Shown here piece by piece: positions 23,908 through 32,704 of a DNA stretch of 37,435 nt. Location of the stretch: positions 1 through 37,435 of the forward strand of contig JADHTG010000029.1 of NCBI GenBank assembly GCA_016776505.1. Reading direction: 5' to 3'. A program made the translations under genes and the position numbers. The DNA is from Bacteroidota bacterium (GTDB taxonomy: Bacteria > Bacteroidota > Bacteroidia > CAILMK01 > JAAYUY01). The number at the start of each line of letters is the position of its first letter. Position 1 is the stretch's first letter. The notes below the pieces were generated by a model, which was given only the letters and a program-made list of their open reading frames with translations, made no database searches and had not been told where the DNA came from.

Positions 23908-23919
23908 GAGAATATTCTC
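23908..23919 (+). promoter_or_regulatory. 12-bp palindrome at the expected transcription start, possible operator
   Basis: GAGAATATTCTC is a perfect palindrome 8 bases after the -7 element, so it covers the first transcribed bases. It could bind a dimeric regulator of the dehydrogenase operon. A 12-bp palindrome alone can occur by chance in a window of this size; only the position makes it notable. Confidence 0.3.
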
Positions 23920-23988
23920 CCATTGGCATTTACTTTGCTAAACCAGAAACATTCTAAACTAAAATCCATTCAAAAAAGATAAAATTTT

Positions 23989-25077
23989 ATGTTTAAGGAA
24001 TTTGATCCCATCAATAATAAAATCTTCAGGATCATAAATAATAAGGGGGCAGTCATTAATGAAAAGTGGAAGCCAAAAATTGATGATGCGAAATTAATAA
24101 AAGCATACAAGGACATGCTTTATGTTAGAACAGCTGATCAAATGGCCGTTTCTTTTCAACGACAGGGGCGTATGTTTACCTACCCTCCAAATTATGGTCA
24201 GGAAGCTATTTCACAGGCATTGTCAATGGTTTGGAGAAAAGACGACTGGTTGGTGCCAGCTTTTCGTGAATTGGGAGCCTGGTTGGCAAAAGGGGCAACA
24301 ATGAAGGAAGTATTCCTGTATTTTATGGGATATGAAGACGGCACAGTTTTCAAAAATGCTCAAAATATTTTACCCATTTCTGTCCCGATAGCTTCGCAAT
24401 TAATACATGCTGTGGGCCTGGGATATGCAATGAAATATAAAAAAGAAGATAAAGTAGTTTATGGGATTATTGGAGATGGTGGAACTTCTCACGGAGATTT
24501 TCATGAGGCTTTAAACTTTGCGGCTGTTTGGGAAGTACCTGTTGTTTTTATTATCCAGAATAATCAATATGCGATATCTCTTCCCCTTAAAAAACAGACC
24601 AAATCAATCAACCTGGCTGTAAAAGGTGTTGCTTATAATATTCCATCTATCTATGTGGATGGCAATGACCTTTTTGCCATGTACGCGGCCATCCAGTTTG
24701 CAACTGATCATAGCCGGGCAGGGAAAGGCCCTGTATTAATTGAAGCATTGACCTATCGAAAAGGGGCTCATACCACATCCGATGATCCAACCAAATACCG
24801 GACTAAAGCGGAAGAAGAGGAATGGTTCAAAACAGATCCTATAGATAGATTGAAATCTTATTTAAAAATAAAAAAGCTGAGCAAAGACATTAATGAGGAA
24901 AAACTAATTGAACAATACAAAAAAGAAGTAGACAGGCAATTCACCGAAGCCGAGAATTATCCTAAATATAAACTGGAAGATGTTTTCAACTATCTGTATA
25001 CTGACATGCCGGATGATTTAAGGAACCAAATGGTGGAACATGAGAATTTCTTAAAGTGGAAGGAGGTTAGAAAATGA
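23989..25077 (+). CDS. pdhA: 2-oxoacid (pyruvate) dehydrogenase E1 component, alpha subunit
   Basis: This is the thiamine-diphosphate-binding subunit of the E1 heterotetramer, which decarboxylates pyruvate (or a branched-chain 2-oxoacid) and passes the acyl group to the lipoyl arm of E2. The ThDP motif runs from GDGGTSHGDF (residues 162-171) to NN (191-192). The start resembles the pyruvate-type alpha subunits of Gram-positive bacteria (RTADQMAVSFQRQGRMFTY, FRELGAWLAKGATMKEVFLY). HTTSDDPTKYRTKAEEEEW is the conserved phosphorylation-loop region. 362 residues is normal. Pyruvate versus branched-chain substrate cannot be settled by eye; I favour pyruvate. It overlaps the beta-subunit gene by four bases. 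Confidence 0.9.
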   Translation: MFKEFDPINNKIFRIINNKGAVINEKWKPKIDDAKLIKAYKDMLYVRTADQMAVSFQRQGRMFTYPPNYGQEAISQALSMVWRKDDWLVPAFRELGAWLAKGATMKEVFLYFMGYEDGTVFKNAQNILPISVPIASQLIHAVGLGYAMKYKKEDKVVYGIIGDGGTSHGDFHEALNFAAVWEVPVVFIIQNNQYAISLPLKKQTKSINLAVKGVAYNIPSIYVDGNDLFAMYAAIQFATDHSRAGKGPVLIEALTYRKGAHTTSDDPTKYRTKAEEEEWFKTDPIDRLKSYLKIKKLSKDINEEKLIEQYKKEVDRQFTEAENYPKYKLEDVFNYLYTDMPDDLRNQMVEHENFLKWKEVRK

Positions 25078-26051
25078 AAGTCATGAACATGGTACAGGCC
25101 ATCAACGATGCGCTTGACATCAAAATGGCCGAAGACAAAGAGGTAGTCGTTTTTGGAGAAGATGTAGGTGTTGAAGGAGGCGTTTTTCGTGTAACTGAAA
25201 ATTTACAAAAGAAATATGGATCTGACCGATGTTTTGACACTCCATTGGCAGAATCAGGTATAATTGGAGCTGCTGTAGGCATGTGCGCAGCTGGTCTCCG
25301 ACCGGTTGTGGAAATGCAATTTTCAGGGTTCCTCTACCCCGCATTCAATCAAATTGTTTCTCATGCAGCCCGTTTTCACAACAGGTCAAGAGGTCGCTAT
25401 AAAATGCCCATGGTAATCCGAATGCCATATGGAGGTGGAATAAATGCACTTGAGCATCATTCTGAAAGTATGGAAGCATTTTATGGACATACACCAGGAC
25501 TAAAAGTGCTCATTCCATCTACCCCCTACGATGCGAAAGGATTATTAACCACCGCTATTGAAAGTGATGATACCATCATTTTCATGGAACCAAAAAGAAT
25601 ATACAGAGCAATTAAACAGGAAGTTCCTGAAGAAAAAATAAGTATTCCAATAGGCAAATCAAAAGTATTAAATGAAGGAAGTGATGTGACTGTTATTGCC
25701 TATGGAGCATTGATCCGTGAAGTTCAAAAAGCAATAGTACTCGCAAAACAAGCAGGAATTTCAGTTGAATTAATTGATTTAAGAACGATTTATCCTTTAG
25801 ATAAAGAAAGCATTGCAAAATCTGTAAAGAAAACAGGACGTATAATTACTGTAGCTGAAGGTCCGAAAAGTTTTGGAGTGGGTGCTGAGATTAGTGCATT
25901 GATGAATGAACATGCTTTTCTTCATCTGGAAGCTCCACCTAAACGTGTTCAGGGATTTGATACAATTGTTCCTCTTCCTATGGGTGAGCATTTTTATATG
26001 ATAAGTCCTGAAAAGATATTTTACGAAATCGAACGAACAGTAAAATTCTAA
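25074..26051 (+). CDS. pdhB: 2-oxoacid (pyruvate) dehydrogenase E1 component, beta subunit
   Basis: The partner of the alpha subunit. The 325-residue product shows the family markers in order: MNMVQAINDALD, VVVFGEDVGVEGGVFRVT, CFDTPLAESGIIGAAVGM, RPVVEMQFSGFLYPAFNQI, and MPYGGGINALEHHSES. A C-terminal transketolase-type domain follows (VTVIAYGALIREVQKAI, ELIDLRTIYPLD, GFDTIVPLP). Glu in VVEMQF corresponds to the residue that activates ThDP. The start ATGA overlaps the stop of pdhA by four bases, which indicates coupled synthesis of the two subunits. The E2 gene follows 11 bases later. Confidence 0.92.
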   Translation: MKVMNMVQAINDALDIKMAEDKEVVVFGEDVGVEGGVFRVTENLQKKYGSDRCFDTPLAESGIIGAAVGMCAAGLRPVVEMQFSGFLYPAFNQIVSHAARFHNRSRGRYKMPMVIRMPYGGGINALEHHSESMEAFYGHTPGLKVLIPSTPYDAKGLLTTAIESDDTIIFMEPKRIYRAIKQEVPEEKISIPIGKSKVLNEGSDVTVIAYGALIREVQKAIVLAKQAGISVELIDLRTIYPLDKESIAKSVKKTGRIITVAEGPKSFGVGAEISALMNEHAFLHLEAPPKRVQGFDTIVPLPMGEHFYMISPEKIFYEIERTVKF

Positions 26052-26062
26052 AAATATAAGCT

Positions 26063-27343
26063 ATGAGATATATTTTTAATTTTCCTGATATTGGAGAAGG
26101 TCTTGATGAAGGGACAATTGCAGAATGGTACGTAGAAAAAGGACAGCAGGTAAGTTCCGGGGATGCATTGGTTAAAATGGAAACCGATAAAGTAGTCACA
26201 GATATTCCATCACCTAAAACAGGTACCATTGTAGCTATTTATGGCAAAGTGGGAGAAACTATTCACGTGGGAAATCCATTGGTGGAAATCGAAATCGAAG
26301 GAGTGGAAGGGGAAGCCGCACAAGAAGAAGCGAAAACTGATTTTACTACAGAACCCATTGAAGAGGGAGCCGGGGTAGTTGGTACCATGGAAGTGGCGGG
26401 CAATGCTGCTTTTCTTCCTTCCAGTACGGAAGGGGCTGCGCAAAGCAAAGATGAAGAAAATAAACCTGCACGGAAATCCTTGGCAACTCCGGTAGCCAGA
26501 GCCATGGCTAAAGACCTGGGTGTGGATATAAACCAGGTAACAGGTTCCGGCCCCGCAGGTAGGGTAATCATTAGTGATATTAAAAAATTCCATAGCAGTT
26601 TCGGACAGGCAAGTATGGAGAAAACGATTATTCCTGACCAGACTGAACTTGTCAGCTATGAACCTCTATCACAAATCAGGAAAGCAATTGCCCGTAATAT
26701 GCTAGAATCAAAACAGCAAGCTCCCCATATGACAGTTCATGAGGAGGTGGAAGTTTCTGAATTGGTGAGTGTTAGAAGTAAATATAAGGCAATTTACGAA
26801 GAGAAAGAAGTGAAACTCAGTTACCTTCCTTTCGTAGTGAAAGCCACAGCCTTGGCATTGAAAAAATTCAGAACGCTCAATTCTCAGCTGGACATGGAAA
26901 ATGAACGCATGATTTTTAAGAATTATGTAAATATGGGTATCGCAGTAGATACGGTGGATGGATTAGTCGTCCCGGTAATAAAAGATGCGGACAAGAAGTC
27001 TATTTTTGAATTAGCACAGGAAATTAATGAAATCTCAAACAAAGCTCAAAAACGGACACTTAAGCTGGAAGACATGCAGGATGGTACTTTTACTATTACC
27101 AATTACGGCTCAATCGGCGGATTACATGCCAATCCTGTGATAAACTATCCTCAAGCGGGGATACTGGGAGTAGGAAGATTGGTCAAAAAACCGGTCATTA
27201 AAAATGATAATATAATTATAGGCACTGTTCAACCTTTGTCTTTGGCAGTTGACCATAGAATAATAGATGGAGGGGATGTGACTCGATTTTTGAACCAGCT
27301 CATGGAGTACCTGGCAGATCCTATTTCAATACTTATGGATTAA
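26063..27343 (+). CDS. pdhC: dihydrolipoamide acyltransferase, E2 component
   Basis: The core of the complex, transferring the acyl group to CoA. Domains in order: one lipoyl domain (about residues 2-78) with the lipoylated lysine Lys43 in METDKVVTD; an acidic, Ala/Glu-rich linker; a peripheral subunit-binding domain (about 137-172, LATPVARAMAKDLGVDINQV and TGSGPAGRVI); and the catalytic domain (about 198-426) ending with DHRIIDGG (His398, Asp402). 426 residues with a single lipoyl domain is a common form. The downstream E3 and lipoate-ligase-like genes fit its needs: oxidation and attachment of its lipoyl group. Confidence 0.92.
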   Translation: MRYIFNFPDIGEGLDEGTIAEWYVEKGQQVSSGDALVKMETDKVVTDIPSPKTGTIVAIYGKVGETIHVGNPLVEIEIEGVEGEAAQEEAKTDFTTEPIEEGAGVVGTMEVAGNAAFLPSSTEGAAQSKDEENKPARKSLATPVARAMAKDLGVDINQVTGSGPAGRVIISDIKKFHSSFGQASMEKTIIPDQTELVSYEPLSQIRKAIARNMLESKQQAPHMTVHEEVEVSELVSVRSKYKAIYEEKEVKLSYLPFVVKATALALKKFRTLNSQLDMENERMIFKNYVNMGIAVDTVDGLVVPVIKDADKKSIFELAQEINEISNKAQKRTLKLEDMQDGTFTITNYGSIGGLHANPVINYPQAGILGVGRLVKKPVIKNDNIIIGTVQPLSLAVDHRIIDGGDVTRFLNQLMEYLADPISILMD

Positions 27344-27347
27344 ATTG

Positions 27348-27433
27348 AATTGACAAATTGTTAAATGATCAAATTGTAAAACAGAATGGAACGCCAGAAG
27401 TATGAATGGAACAATTTTCACAGTTTGTCAATT
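27348..27433. repeat. intergenic inverted repeat between E2 and E3
   Basis: AATTGACAAA (27348-27357) and TTTGTCAATT (27424-27433) are perfect reverse complements. Further degenerate copies of the same CAAATTG/TTGTCAA words lie inside and just outside (27359-27376; 27437-27450). It may be a small dispersed repeat or form a large stem-loop that tunes expression between E2 and E3. No T-tract makes it a terminator. Confidence 0.4.
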
Positions 27434-27488
27434 TATCAGTTTGACAATTTCTTATTCAAGACTTAAATAAACAATCAATTCTCAGATT

Positions 27489-28835
27489 ATGGAATATGAT
27501 GTCATAATAATAGGTTCAGGTCCAGCTGGTTATGTAGCGGCTATCCGGGCAGGACAGCTAGGACTTAAAACCATTTTAATAGAGAAAAAACAGATCGGGG
27601 GAATGTGTCTCAATTGGGGATGTATTCCAACTAAATCTCTAATAGAAAGTGCTAAATTCTATCGTCGGCTGAATCAATCCAGTAAATTTGGCATAGATGG
27701 CATAGATATGAAGAAAGTGAGTTTCAATTGGGAGAATGCTAAAAAAAGAGCAAACCTAATTGTTAAAAAACTAGGAGGGGGTATTAGCCATTTATTAAAG
27801 AAAAATGGAGTTGAAATTCTCATAGGTGAAGCATGCATAACTTCACAAAATACAGTAACTGTCAATAATAGAAATATTGAAGGCAAAAATATGATTATTG
27901 CAACAGGCTCTTATCCCAAACCTGTGCATAAAAATGTACCGAAAAAGATTCTGGTGGAATTAGATAAGCTTTTTGATCTGGATCAGATTCCAACCCATGT
28001 AGTATTAACAGGTCATGGACCAACAGTTGCTGAAATGGCTCAATTCTTCAGATTTATTGGGAAGGAAGTAACGGTCCTGCTTGATCATCAGTTTATTATA
28101 CACGATGCTGATCCTTATTTATCTGATTATTTGGAAAAGAAGTTAATTGAAGATCAAATCAAAATCATTCATACCGAACAGGTGGATTCCTATTCGAATG
28201 GTCATTTAATAGTCGGTGAACAAAAAGTTAAATGTGACATAGTCATCAATTGCAATTACAGGAATGGAATCACACCACCTTCTGATATAAAAATAGATAC
28301 GGATGATAATGGATTTATTCCAACAGATGATAATTTAATGACTGCTATAGAAGGAATTTATGCCATTGGAGATGTAAATGGAAAAAGCTACCTGGCACAT
28401 GCTGCTTCAGCCCAGGGAATTTGGGTCATTAATCATTTAAAAGGAATAAAGAATAGTCTGAATTTGAAGCTGTATCCTCTGAATATTTATACCACACCTG
28501 AAATTGCACAAATAGGTATGAGTGAAGCTGAAATAAAAAATGAAGGCTATGCATATAAAATAAATGAATTCCCCTTATCAGCAAATGGGAAAGCCCTTAC
28601 AGAAGGGCTGCAGGAAGGATTGGTGCGTTTGATTTCGGAAACAAAATATGGACAGGTTTTGGGTGTTCAGATAATTGCTGAAAATGCAACAGATATGATT
28701 GCTGAAGCATCTGCCTATATGCAAATAGAGGGTACTGTGTATGATATTGCTCAGACTATTCATGCTCATCCAACGGTATCTGAAATATTTATGGAAGCCG
28801 GATTTGATGCAGTAGATAAAGCGATTCATAAATAG
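27489..28835 (+). CDS. lpdA: dihydrolipoyl dehydrogenase, E3 component
   Basis: A flavoprotein that reoxidises the E2 lipoyl group and makes NADH. FAD-binding GSGPAGYVAAIRAG (residues 9-22) is followed by the redox disulfide Cys40/Cys45 in GGMCLNWGCIPTKS. The NAD-binding loop is GHGPTVAE, keeping GxG and the Glu but lacking the usual third Gly. YAIGDVNGKSYLAHAA is the second FAD motif. The C-terminal dimer domain ends with the catalytic HAHPTVSE (His427, Glu432). 448 residues is slightly short for the family but all motifs are present. It is part of the dehydrogenase operon, 145 bases after E2. Confidence 0.93.
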   Translation: MEYDVIIIGSGPAGYVAAIRAGQLGLKTILIEKKQIGGMCLNWGCIPTKSLIESAKFYRRLNQSSKFGIDGIDMKKVSFNWENAKKRANLIVKKLGGGISHLLKKNGVEILIGEACITSQNTVTVNNRNIEGKNMIIATGSYPKPVHKNVPKKILVELDKLFDLDQIPTHVVLTGHGPTVAEMAQFFRFIGKEVTVLLDHQFIIHDADPYLSDYLEKKLIEDQIKIIHTEQVDSYSNGHLIVGEQKVKCDIVINCNYRNGITPPSDIKIDTDDNGFIPTDDNLMTAIEGIYAIGDVNGKSYLAHAASAQGIWVINHLKGIKNSLNLKLYPLNIYTTPEIAQIGMSEAEIKNEGYAYKINEFPLSANGKALTEGLQEGLVRLISETKYGQVLGVQIIAENATDMIAEASAYMQIEGTVYDIAQTIHAHPTVSEIFMEAGFDAVDKAIHK

Positions 28836-28872
28836 GGAAACTGCCTGACTGCCAATCCTTAAATTTTATCCT

Positions 28873-29472
28873 ATGGATGTCAAGGTAAAACCGTACAAGC
28901 TACCGGATATAGATATTCTCAAGGATAAAAACTGGCCTGATTACCAGTTCAAAACATGGATTCCTGATGAAATATACATTGTACTTGGCCAGAGTAATAA
29001 AATGGATAAATCTCTGAATTTAGATCAAGTTGCCAAAGATAATGTCTGTGTTTACAGGCGACCATCTGGAGGAGAATCTGTTATACTTACACCTAACACT
29101 TTAGTTATTGCCACTACAATCAGGGTACAAAAACTCGAAAATCCACGCAAGTATTTTAAAATGGCAAATGCAAAAATCATAACTGCATTATCTTACCTTG
29201 GGATCAATAATTTAAATCAAAAGGGAATCTCGGATATTGCTATTGGAGATAAAAAAATACTGGGTTCCTCCGTTTATCGGACAAGCCAGGTCGTTTTTTA
29301 TCAGGCGATTCTAAATGTATCTGAAAGCACTGATTTGATGGAAAAATATCTAAGGCATCCCTTGAAGGAGCCGGATTATCGCAGAGGGCGGAAACATAGT
29401 GATTTTGTGAGTTCGATTTTTAAGGAAGGTTACATGATTAGCATCCAAAAAATTAAAGAAAAAATTCATTGA
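28873..29472 (+). CDS. short lipoate-protein ligase-like protein
   Basis: Predicted to attach lipoate or octanoate to the E2 lysine, from the biotin/lipoate ligase fold. Motifs: VYRRPSGGESVILTPNTL (residues 60-77), which corresponds to RRxSGGGxVxHD; GISDIAIGDKKILGSSVYR (118-136), which contains the likely catalytic Lys127/Lys128 and the family's G(S/N)AxR-type end; and VFYQAILNVS. At 199 residues it lacks the N-terminal leader and the C-terminal accessory domain of LplA. It also lacks a His in the usual HD position, where it reads ILTPN. It may therefore be a transferase rather than a full ligase. It follows E3 by 37 bases, which supports a role in this complex. Confidence 0.75.
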   Translation: MDVKVKPYKLPDIDILKDKNWPDYQFKTWIPDEIYIVLGQSNKMDKSLNLDQVAKDNVCVYRRPSGGESVILTPNTLVIATTIRVQKLENPRKYFKMANAKIITALSYLGINNLNQKGISDIAIGDKKILGSSVYRTSQVVFYQAILNVSESTDLMEKYLRHPLKEPDYRRGRKHSDFVSSIFKEGYMISIQKIKEKIH

Positions 29473-29479
29473 TTAAAAT

Positions 29480-30607
29480 CTAGGTACTAATGATTTGATG
29501 TTTCTTTTTAATCCGGAGGAATTTTCTTTCGAGTAGAGTATAAGACAAAAAAGCAATAGCAACTGTAAGCAAAAAAACTATAATTAGAACCACTAATAAA
29601 TTCAAGGAATTAGAGATCATTATATCTTGTTTCTGAATAATAAATACGATCGCTGTAATTATTATCATATGGTACATATACAAACCATATGAAATTTTTC
29701 CGAGCCATTCTGTATATTTATTTCCAATGTTAAATATTCGGCTACTATTCAATGAGAAATTCATAATTATCCAAACAAAAAGATACGAAAGGAAAATATC
29801 AAAAAATATAAAATGAATTTGGGGAACTCTTTCATAAAGGTAGAAAAACAAATATCCCATAAGTAAAATTAAGTGAAGAAACTGGCTTATTTTCGATTGA
29901 AATATAAAGACCTTTAATTTTTCAGGATATTTTGTGGCAAAATATGCTCCAATTCCCCCGGCAGCCATGTAAAAATATCGCAATGTATATACGAATTTCA
30001 CAACTCTATTATCAAAATTAAAAGGATTGAATGAAACGGTGAGTCGTATTATAATAAACAAAGTGAATATTAAAATCAGTATATAAAATATCCGTTCATA
30101 AAAAAATTTGACAATGGGAGCCCAAAATAAATAAAACTGTTCTTCTACTCCAATAGACCATATTGGATTCAATATTGCTCCCACAGAAAAGAATGTATTA
30201 AATAGATTTGGCAAGAATAAAACATATACAATTATTGCATGAAAAAAGTTGAAGTCAGAATGTAATTGATCATTTAAAACAGGTATGAGAATAAAATTTG
30301 ATGCTAAACCAATTAGAATTATAAAAAAATATAAAGGCCAAATCCTTAATATTCTTCTTATATAGAATTTTTTTATTTTTATTGTGCTCGTTTTTCTCCT
30401 TTCTTGTAATAATAGAAAAGTTATTAAAAAGCCGCTAAGTACAAAAAAGAAAGACACAGCTTCATCACTTTTGATTAGGATTGGGAAATTTCTGAACTGA
30501 AAAATATTATTGCTGACAAAAGAAGTTTTTATATGATAGATAATCACAAGAAATGCTGCGTAAAAACGTAAAGAGTTTAATCCGGGTAATTGAAATGATG
30601 ATTTCAA
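29480..30607 (-). CDS. acyltransferase-3 family membrane protein
   Basis: The 375-residue product has about ten membrane helices. It starts with the family signature LNSLRFYAAFLVIIYHIKTS containing the conserved Arg14 and His25. The second conserved block is FFFVLSGFLITFLLL followed by KFYIRRILRIWPLYFF. SIGVEEQFYLFWAPI is the third. Such enzymes (OafA/YrhL type) acylate sugars of surface polysaccharides or other envelope molecules; the substrate is unknown. It is convergent with the lipoate-ligase-like gene, eight bases away, and separate from the biotin-enzyme genes upstream on the same strand. Confidence 0.93.
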   Translation of the reverse strand: MKSSFQLPGLNSLRFYAAFLVIIYHIKTSFVSNNIFQFRNFPILIKSDEAVSFFFVLSGFLITFLLLQERRKTSTIKIKKFYIRRILRIWPLYFFIILIGLASNFILIPVLNDQLHSDFNFFHAIIVYVLFLPNLFNTFFSVGAILNPIWSIGVEEQFYLFWAPIVKFFYERIFYILILIFTLFIIIRLTVSFNPFNFDNRVVKFVYTLRYFYMAAGGIGAYFATKYPEKLKVFIFQSKISQFLHLILLMGYLFFYLYERVPQIHFIFFDIFLSYLFVWIIMNFSLNSSRIFNIGNKYTEWLGKISYGLYMYHMIIITAIVFIIQKQDIMISNSLNLLVVLIIVFLLTVAIAFLSYTLLERKFLRIKKKHQIIST

Positions 30608-30662
30608 AAGAATTATTTGTTAGAGAATCTAATTAATATTTTAGGTTTTAAAATAATGCGAT

Positions 30663-30692
30663 AAAAAAGGCTCATCAATCCTGACAAGCCTT
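30663..30692 (-). terminator. terminator of the biotin carrier / carboxyltransferase operon
   Basis: AAGGCT (30667-30672) pairs with AGCCTT (30687-30692). On the minus strand six T's follow the stem (30663-30668). It lies about 20 bases after the carrier-protein stop. Confidence 0.65.
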
Positions 30693-30712
30693 CTAATATA
30701 CATGATCCAATT

Positions 30713-31048
30713 CTATTCTAATTCAACTAAAATGGCATTTTTTGCAACAATCTCCCCTTCTTTCACTTTGATGCTCTTTATTTTTCCATTCACCGGAGAA
30801 AGTATTTGATTGTACATTTTCATCGCCTCCAAAACCAGCAGCCGGTCCCCCACTTTTACAACATCGCCTTTTTTAATCATTATTTTATTAATATTTCCCG
30901 GTATTATGGCCTTGATGATATTTGTATTTTCAGGTTCCCATGATTTACGCTCCATAAAGGATTTGGTCAGCAAAGTTTTATACTTAGCAGTATGTACTAC
31001 AAAGGTTGAATATTTGGATTCCTTTTTTTCTTCTTCTTTCATGTTCAT
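30713..31048 (-). CDS. biotin carboxyl carrier protein of an acyl-CoA carboxylase/decarboxylase
   Basis: The 111-residue product carries a biotinyl domain in its C-terminal 70 residues: PGNINKIMIKKGDVVKVGD, then LLVLEAMKMYNQI with the biotinylated Lys77, and SPVNGKIKSIKVKEGEIV. The N-terminal 40 residues are polar and probably a linker. It lies 12 bases after the carboxyltransferase gene, so both are made together. In Bacteroidota such pairs belong to propionyl-CoA carboxylase or methylmalonyl-CoA decarboxylase. No biotin carboxylase gene or membrane beta subunit is in the window, so the exact enzyme is open. Confidence 0.9.
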   Translation of the reverse strand: MNMKEEEKKESKYSTFVVHTAKYKTLLTKSFMERKSWEPENTNIIKAIIPGNINKIMIKKGDVVKVGDRLLVLEAMKMYNQILSPVNGKIKSIKVKEGEIVAKNAILVELE

Positions 31049-31060
31049 CTGTTTACTATT

Positions 31061-32608
31061 TTAAAAAGGAGGAATTCCATGTTTCTTTTTAGGACCTTCT
31101 TCAGATTTATGCTGTGAAATTTCCAGGGCATGTATCAGGAAGTCCCGGGTTTCAGTGGGTTCGATAACTGCATCCACATAACCATAAGCAGCAGCCACAT
31201 AAGGATTCGCAAATTTTTTCTTGTATTCTTTAATCTTAAGTTGCCTTACTTTATCGGGATCTTCAGCACTATTGATCTCATTTTTGAAAATGATATTGGC
31301 TGCTCCTTCAGGACCCATCACCGCGATTTCAGCAGTTGGCCATGCAAACACAAAGTCAGCTTTTAAATGGCGTGAACACATGCCGATATAACCTCCACCG
31401 TAAGCTTTTCTAACAATTACAGTAATCTTTGGAACAGTGGCCTCAGAATAAGCGTAAAGTACTTTTGCACCATGCCTGATCACACCAGCATGCTCCTGAT
31501 CCACTCCGGGAAGATAGCCGGGAAGATCAACCAATGTTACCAGGGGAATATTAAAAGCATCGCAATATCGGATAAAGCGCGCTGCCTTATCAGATGAATC
31601 CACGTCTAAAACTCCCGCTAAATAAAGTGGCTGGTTGGCAACAAAACCAACCGTTTCACCATTCAAACGACTGAAGCCAATCACAATATTAGGTGCAAAC
31701 AGGGTCATTACTTCCAGAAATGCAGAATCATCACCTATTGCTCTGATCACATCTCTCACATCATAAGGCTGTTTGGCATCGCTGGGAAAGATTTTACCAA
31801 TATTATATTCTTCCTGTTTGGGCTCTTTCTTGAGATAAGTAAGTGCTTTCCGCATGTTATTCCATGGAATAAAGCTTATCAATTGCTTGATCTGCTCAAA
31901 GCATTCCTGTTCGCTTTCTGCATAAAAATGTGCATTACCTGTTTTTTCAGCATGAACACGTGCACCACCGAGTGCCTCCATGCTGATCTCTTCTCCCAAA
32001 ACCGTTTTAATAACTTCAGGACCTGTAATAAACATTTTTGATATATTCTGCACTACAAATACAAAGTCAGTTAATGCGGGTGAATATACCGCACCTCCTG
32101 CACAAGGACCAAGAATGACAGAAATCTGAGGAATAACTCCTGATGCCTGTGTATTTCGATAGAAAATTTCTCCATAACCGGCCAAAGAATTCACTCCCTC
32201 CTGAATTCTTGCGCCACCCGAATCATTAATCCCTATTAATGGAACTTTTAGTCTCATGGCATGATCCATGATCTTGGTGATCTTTTTGGCATGCATATAT
32301 CCTAATGAACCTCCGGCCACAGTAAAGTCCTGGGCATAGATACAAACTGGATAGCCATATATAGTACCAGTACCGGTAATGACCCCGTCACCTGGCAAAT
32401 ATTTTTTATCCATGTCAAAATCTTTTGCAGCATGCTCAACAAACAAATCATATTCATGAAATGATTTGGGATCCAGCAAGGCAATAATCCTTTCCCTCGC
32501 AGTCATCTTGCCAACTGATTTCTGCTTTTCAATGGCTCTTTCTCCCCCACCCTCCAGGGCTCCCTTCATTCGCTTCTTCAGATCATGGGTTTTTTGTTTT
32601 ATCGACAT
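31061..32608 (-). CDS. acyl-CoA carboxyltransferase subunit (propionyl-CoA carboxylase beta / methylmalonyl-CoA decarboxylase alpha type)
   Basis: The 515-residue product belongs to the carboxyltransferase family that moves CO2 between biotin and an acyl-CoA. It has two crotonase-like halves. Markers: KMTARERIIALLDPKSFHEY near the start; GGSLGYMHAKKI and LIGINDSGGARIQEGVNSL in the first half; GGAVYSPALTDFVF; then LVTLVDLPGYLPGVDQEHAG, KVLYAYSEATVPKITVIVRK and AYGGGYIGMCS in the second half. Length and motifs fit propionyl-CoA/methylmalonyl-CoA enzymes rather than AccA or AccD. It is the first gene of a two-gene operon with the biotin carrier. Confidence 0.92.
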   Translation of the reverse strand: MSIKQKTHDLKKRMKGALEGGGERAIEKQKSVGKMTARERIIALLDPKSFHEYDLFVEHAAKDFDMDKKYLPGDGVITGTGTIYGYPVCIYAQDFTVAGGSLGYMHAKKITKIMDHAMRLKVPLIGINDSGGARIQEGVNSLAGYGEIFYRNTQASGVIPQISVILGPCAGGAVYSPALTDFVFVVQNISKMFITGPEVIKTVLGEEISMEALGGARVHAEKTGNAHFYAESEQECFEQIKQLISFIPWNNMRKALTYLKKEPKQEEYNIGKIFPSDAKQPYDVRDVIRAIGDDSAFLEVMTLFAPNIVIGFSRLNGETVGFVANQPLYLAGVLDVDSSDKAARFIRYCDAFNIPLVTLVDLPGYLPGVDQEHAGVIRHGAKVLYAYSEATVPKITVIVRKAYGGGYIGMCSRHLKADFVFAWPTAEIAVMGPEGAANIIFKNEINSAEDPDKVRQLKIKEYKKKFANPYVAAAYGYVDAVIEPTETRDFLIHALEISQHKSEEGPKKKHGIPPF

Positions 32609-32669
32609 AAAAATATTTTTAATTAAGAAATGATCATGTACACAAAGTAACAGCTTACTCCAAGCACGG

Positions 32670-32704
32670 CAAAATTAAACCTTATTTTACAACTTGTTTG
32701 CAAA
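32670..32704 (-). promoter_or_regulatory. possible promoter of the carboxyltransferase operon
   Basis: On the minus strand TTTG (32701-32704), 23 bases, then TAATTTTG (32670-32677). The spacing is at the long end of the accepted range, so the call is tentative. The leader would be about 60 bases. Confidence 0.35.

Noticed and set aside
26210..26593. 127-codon minus-strand frame inside the E2 gene
   Set aside because: It is antisense to a conserved domain arrangement and has no recognisable protein features.
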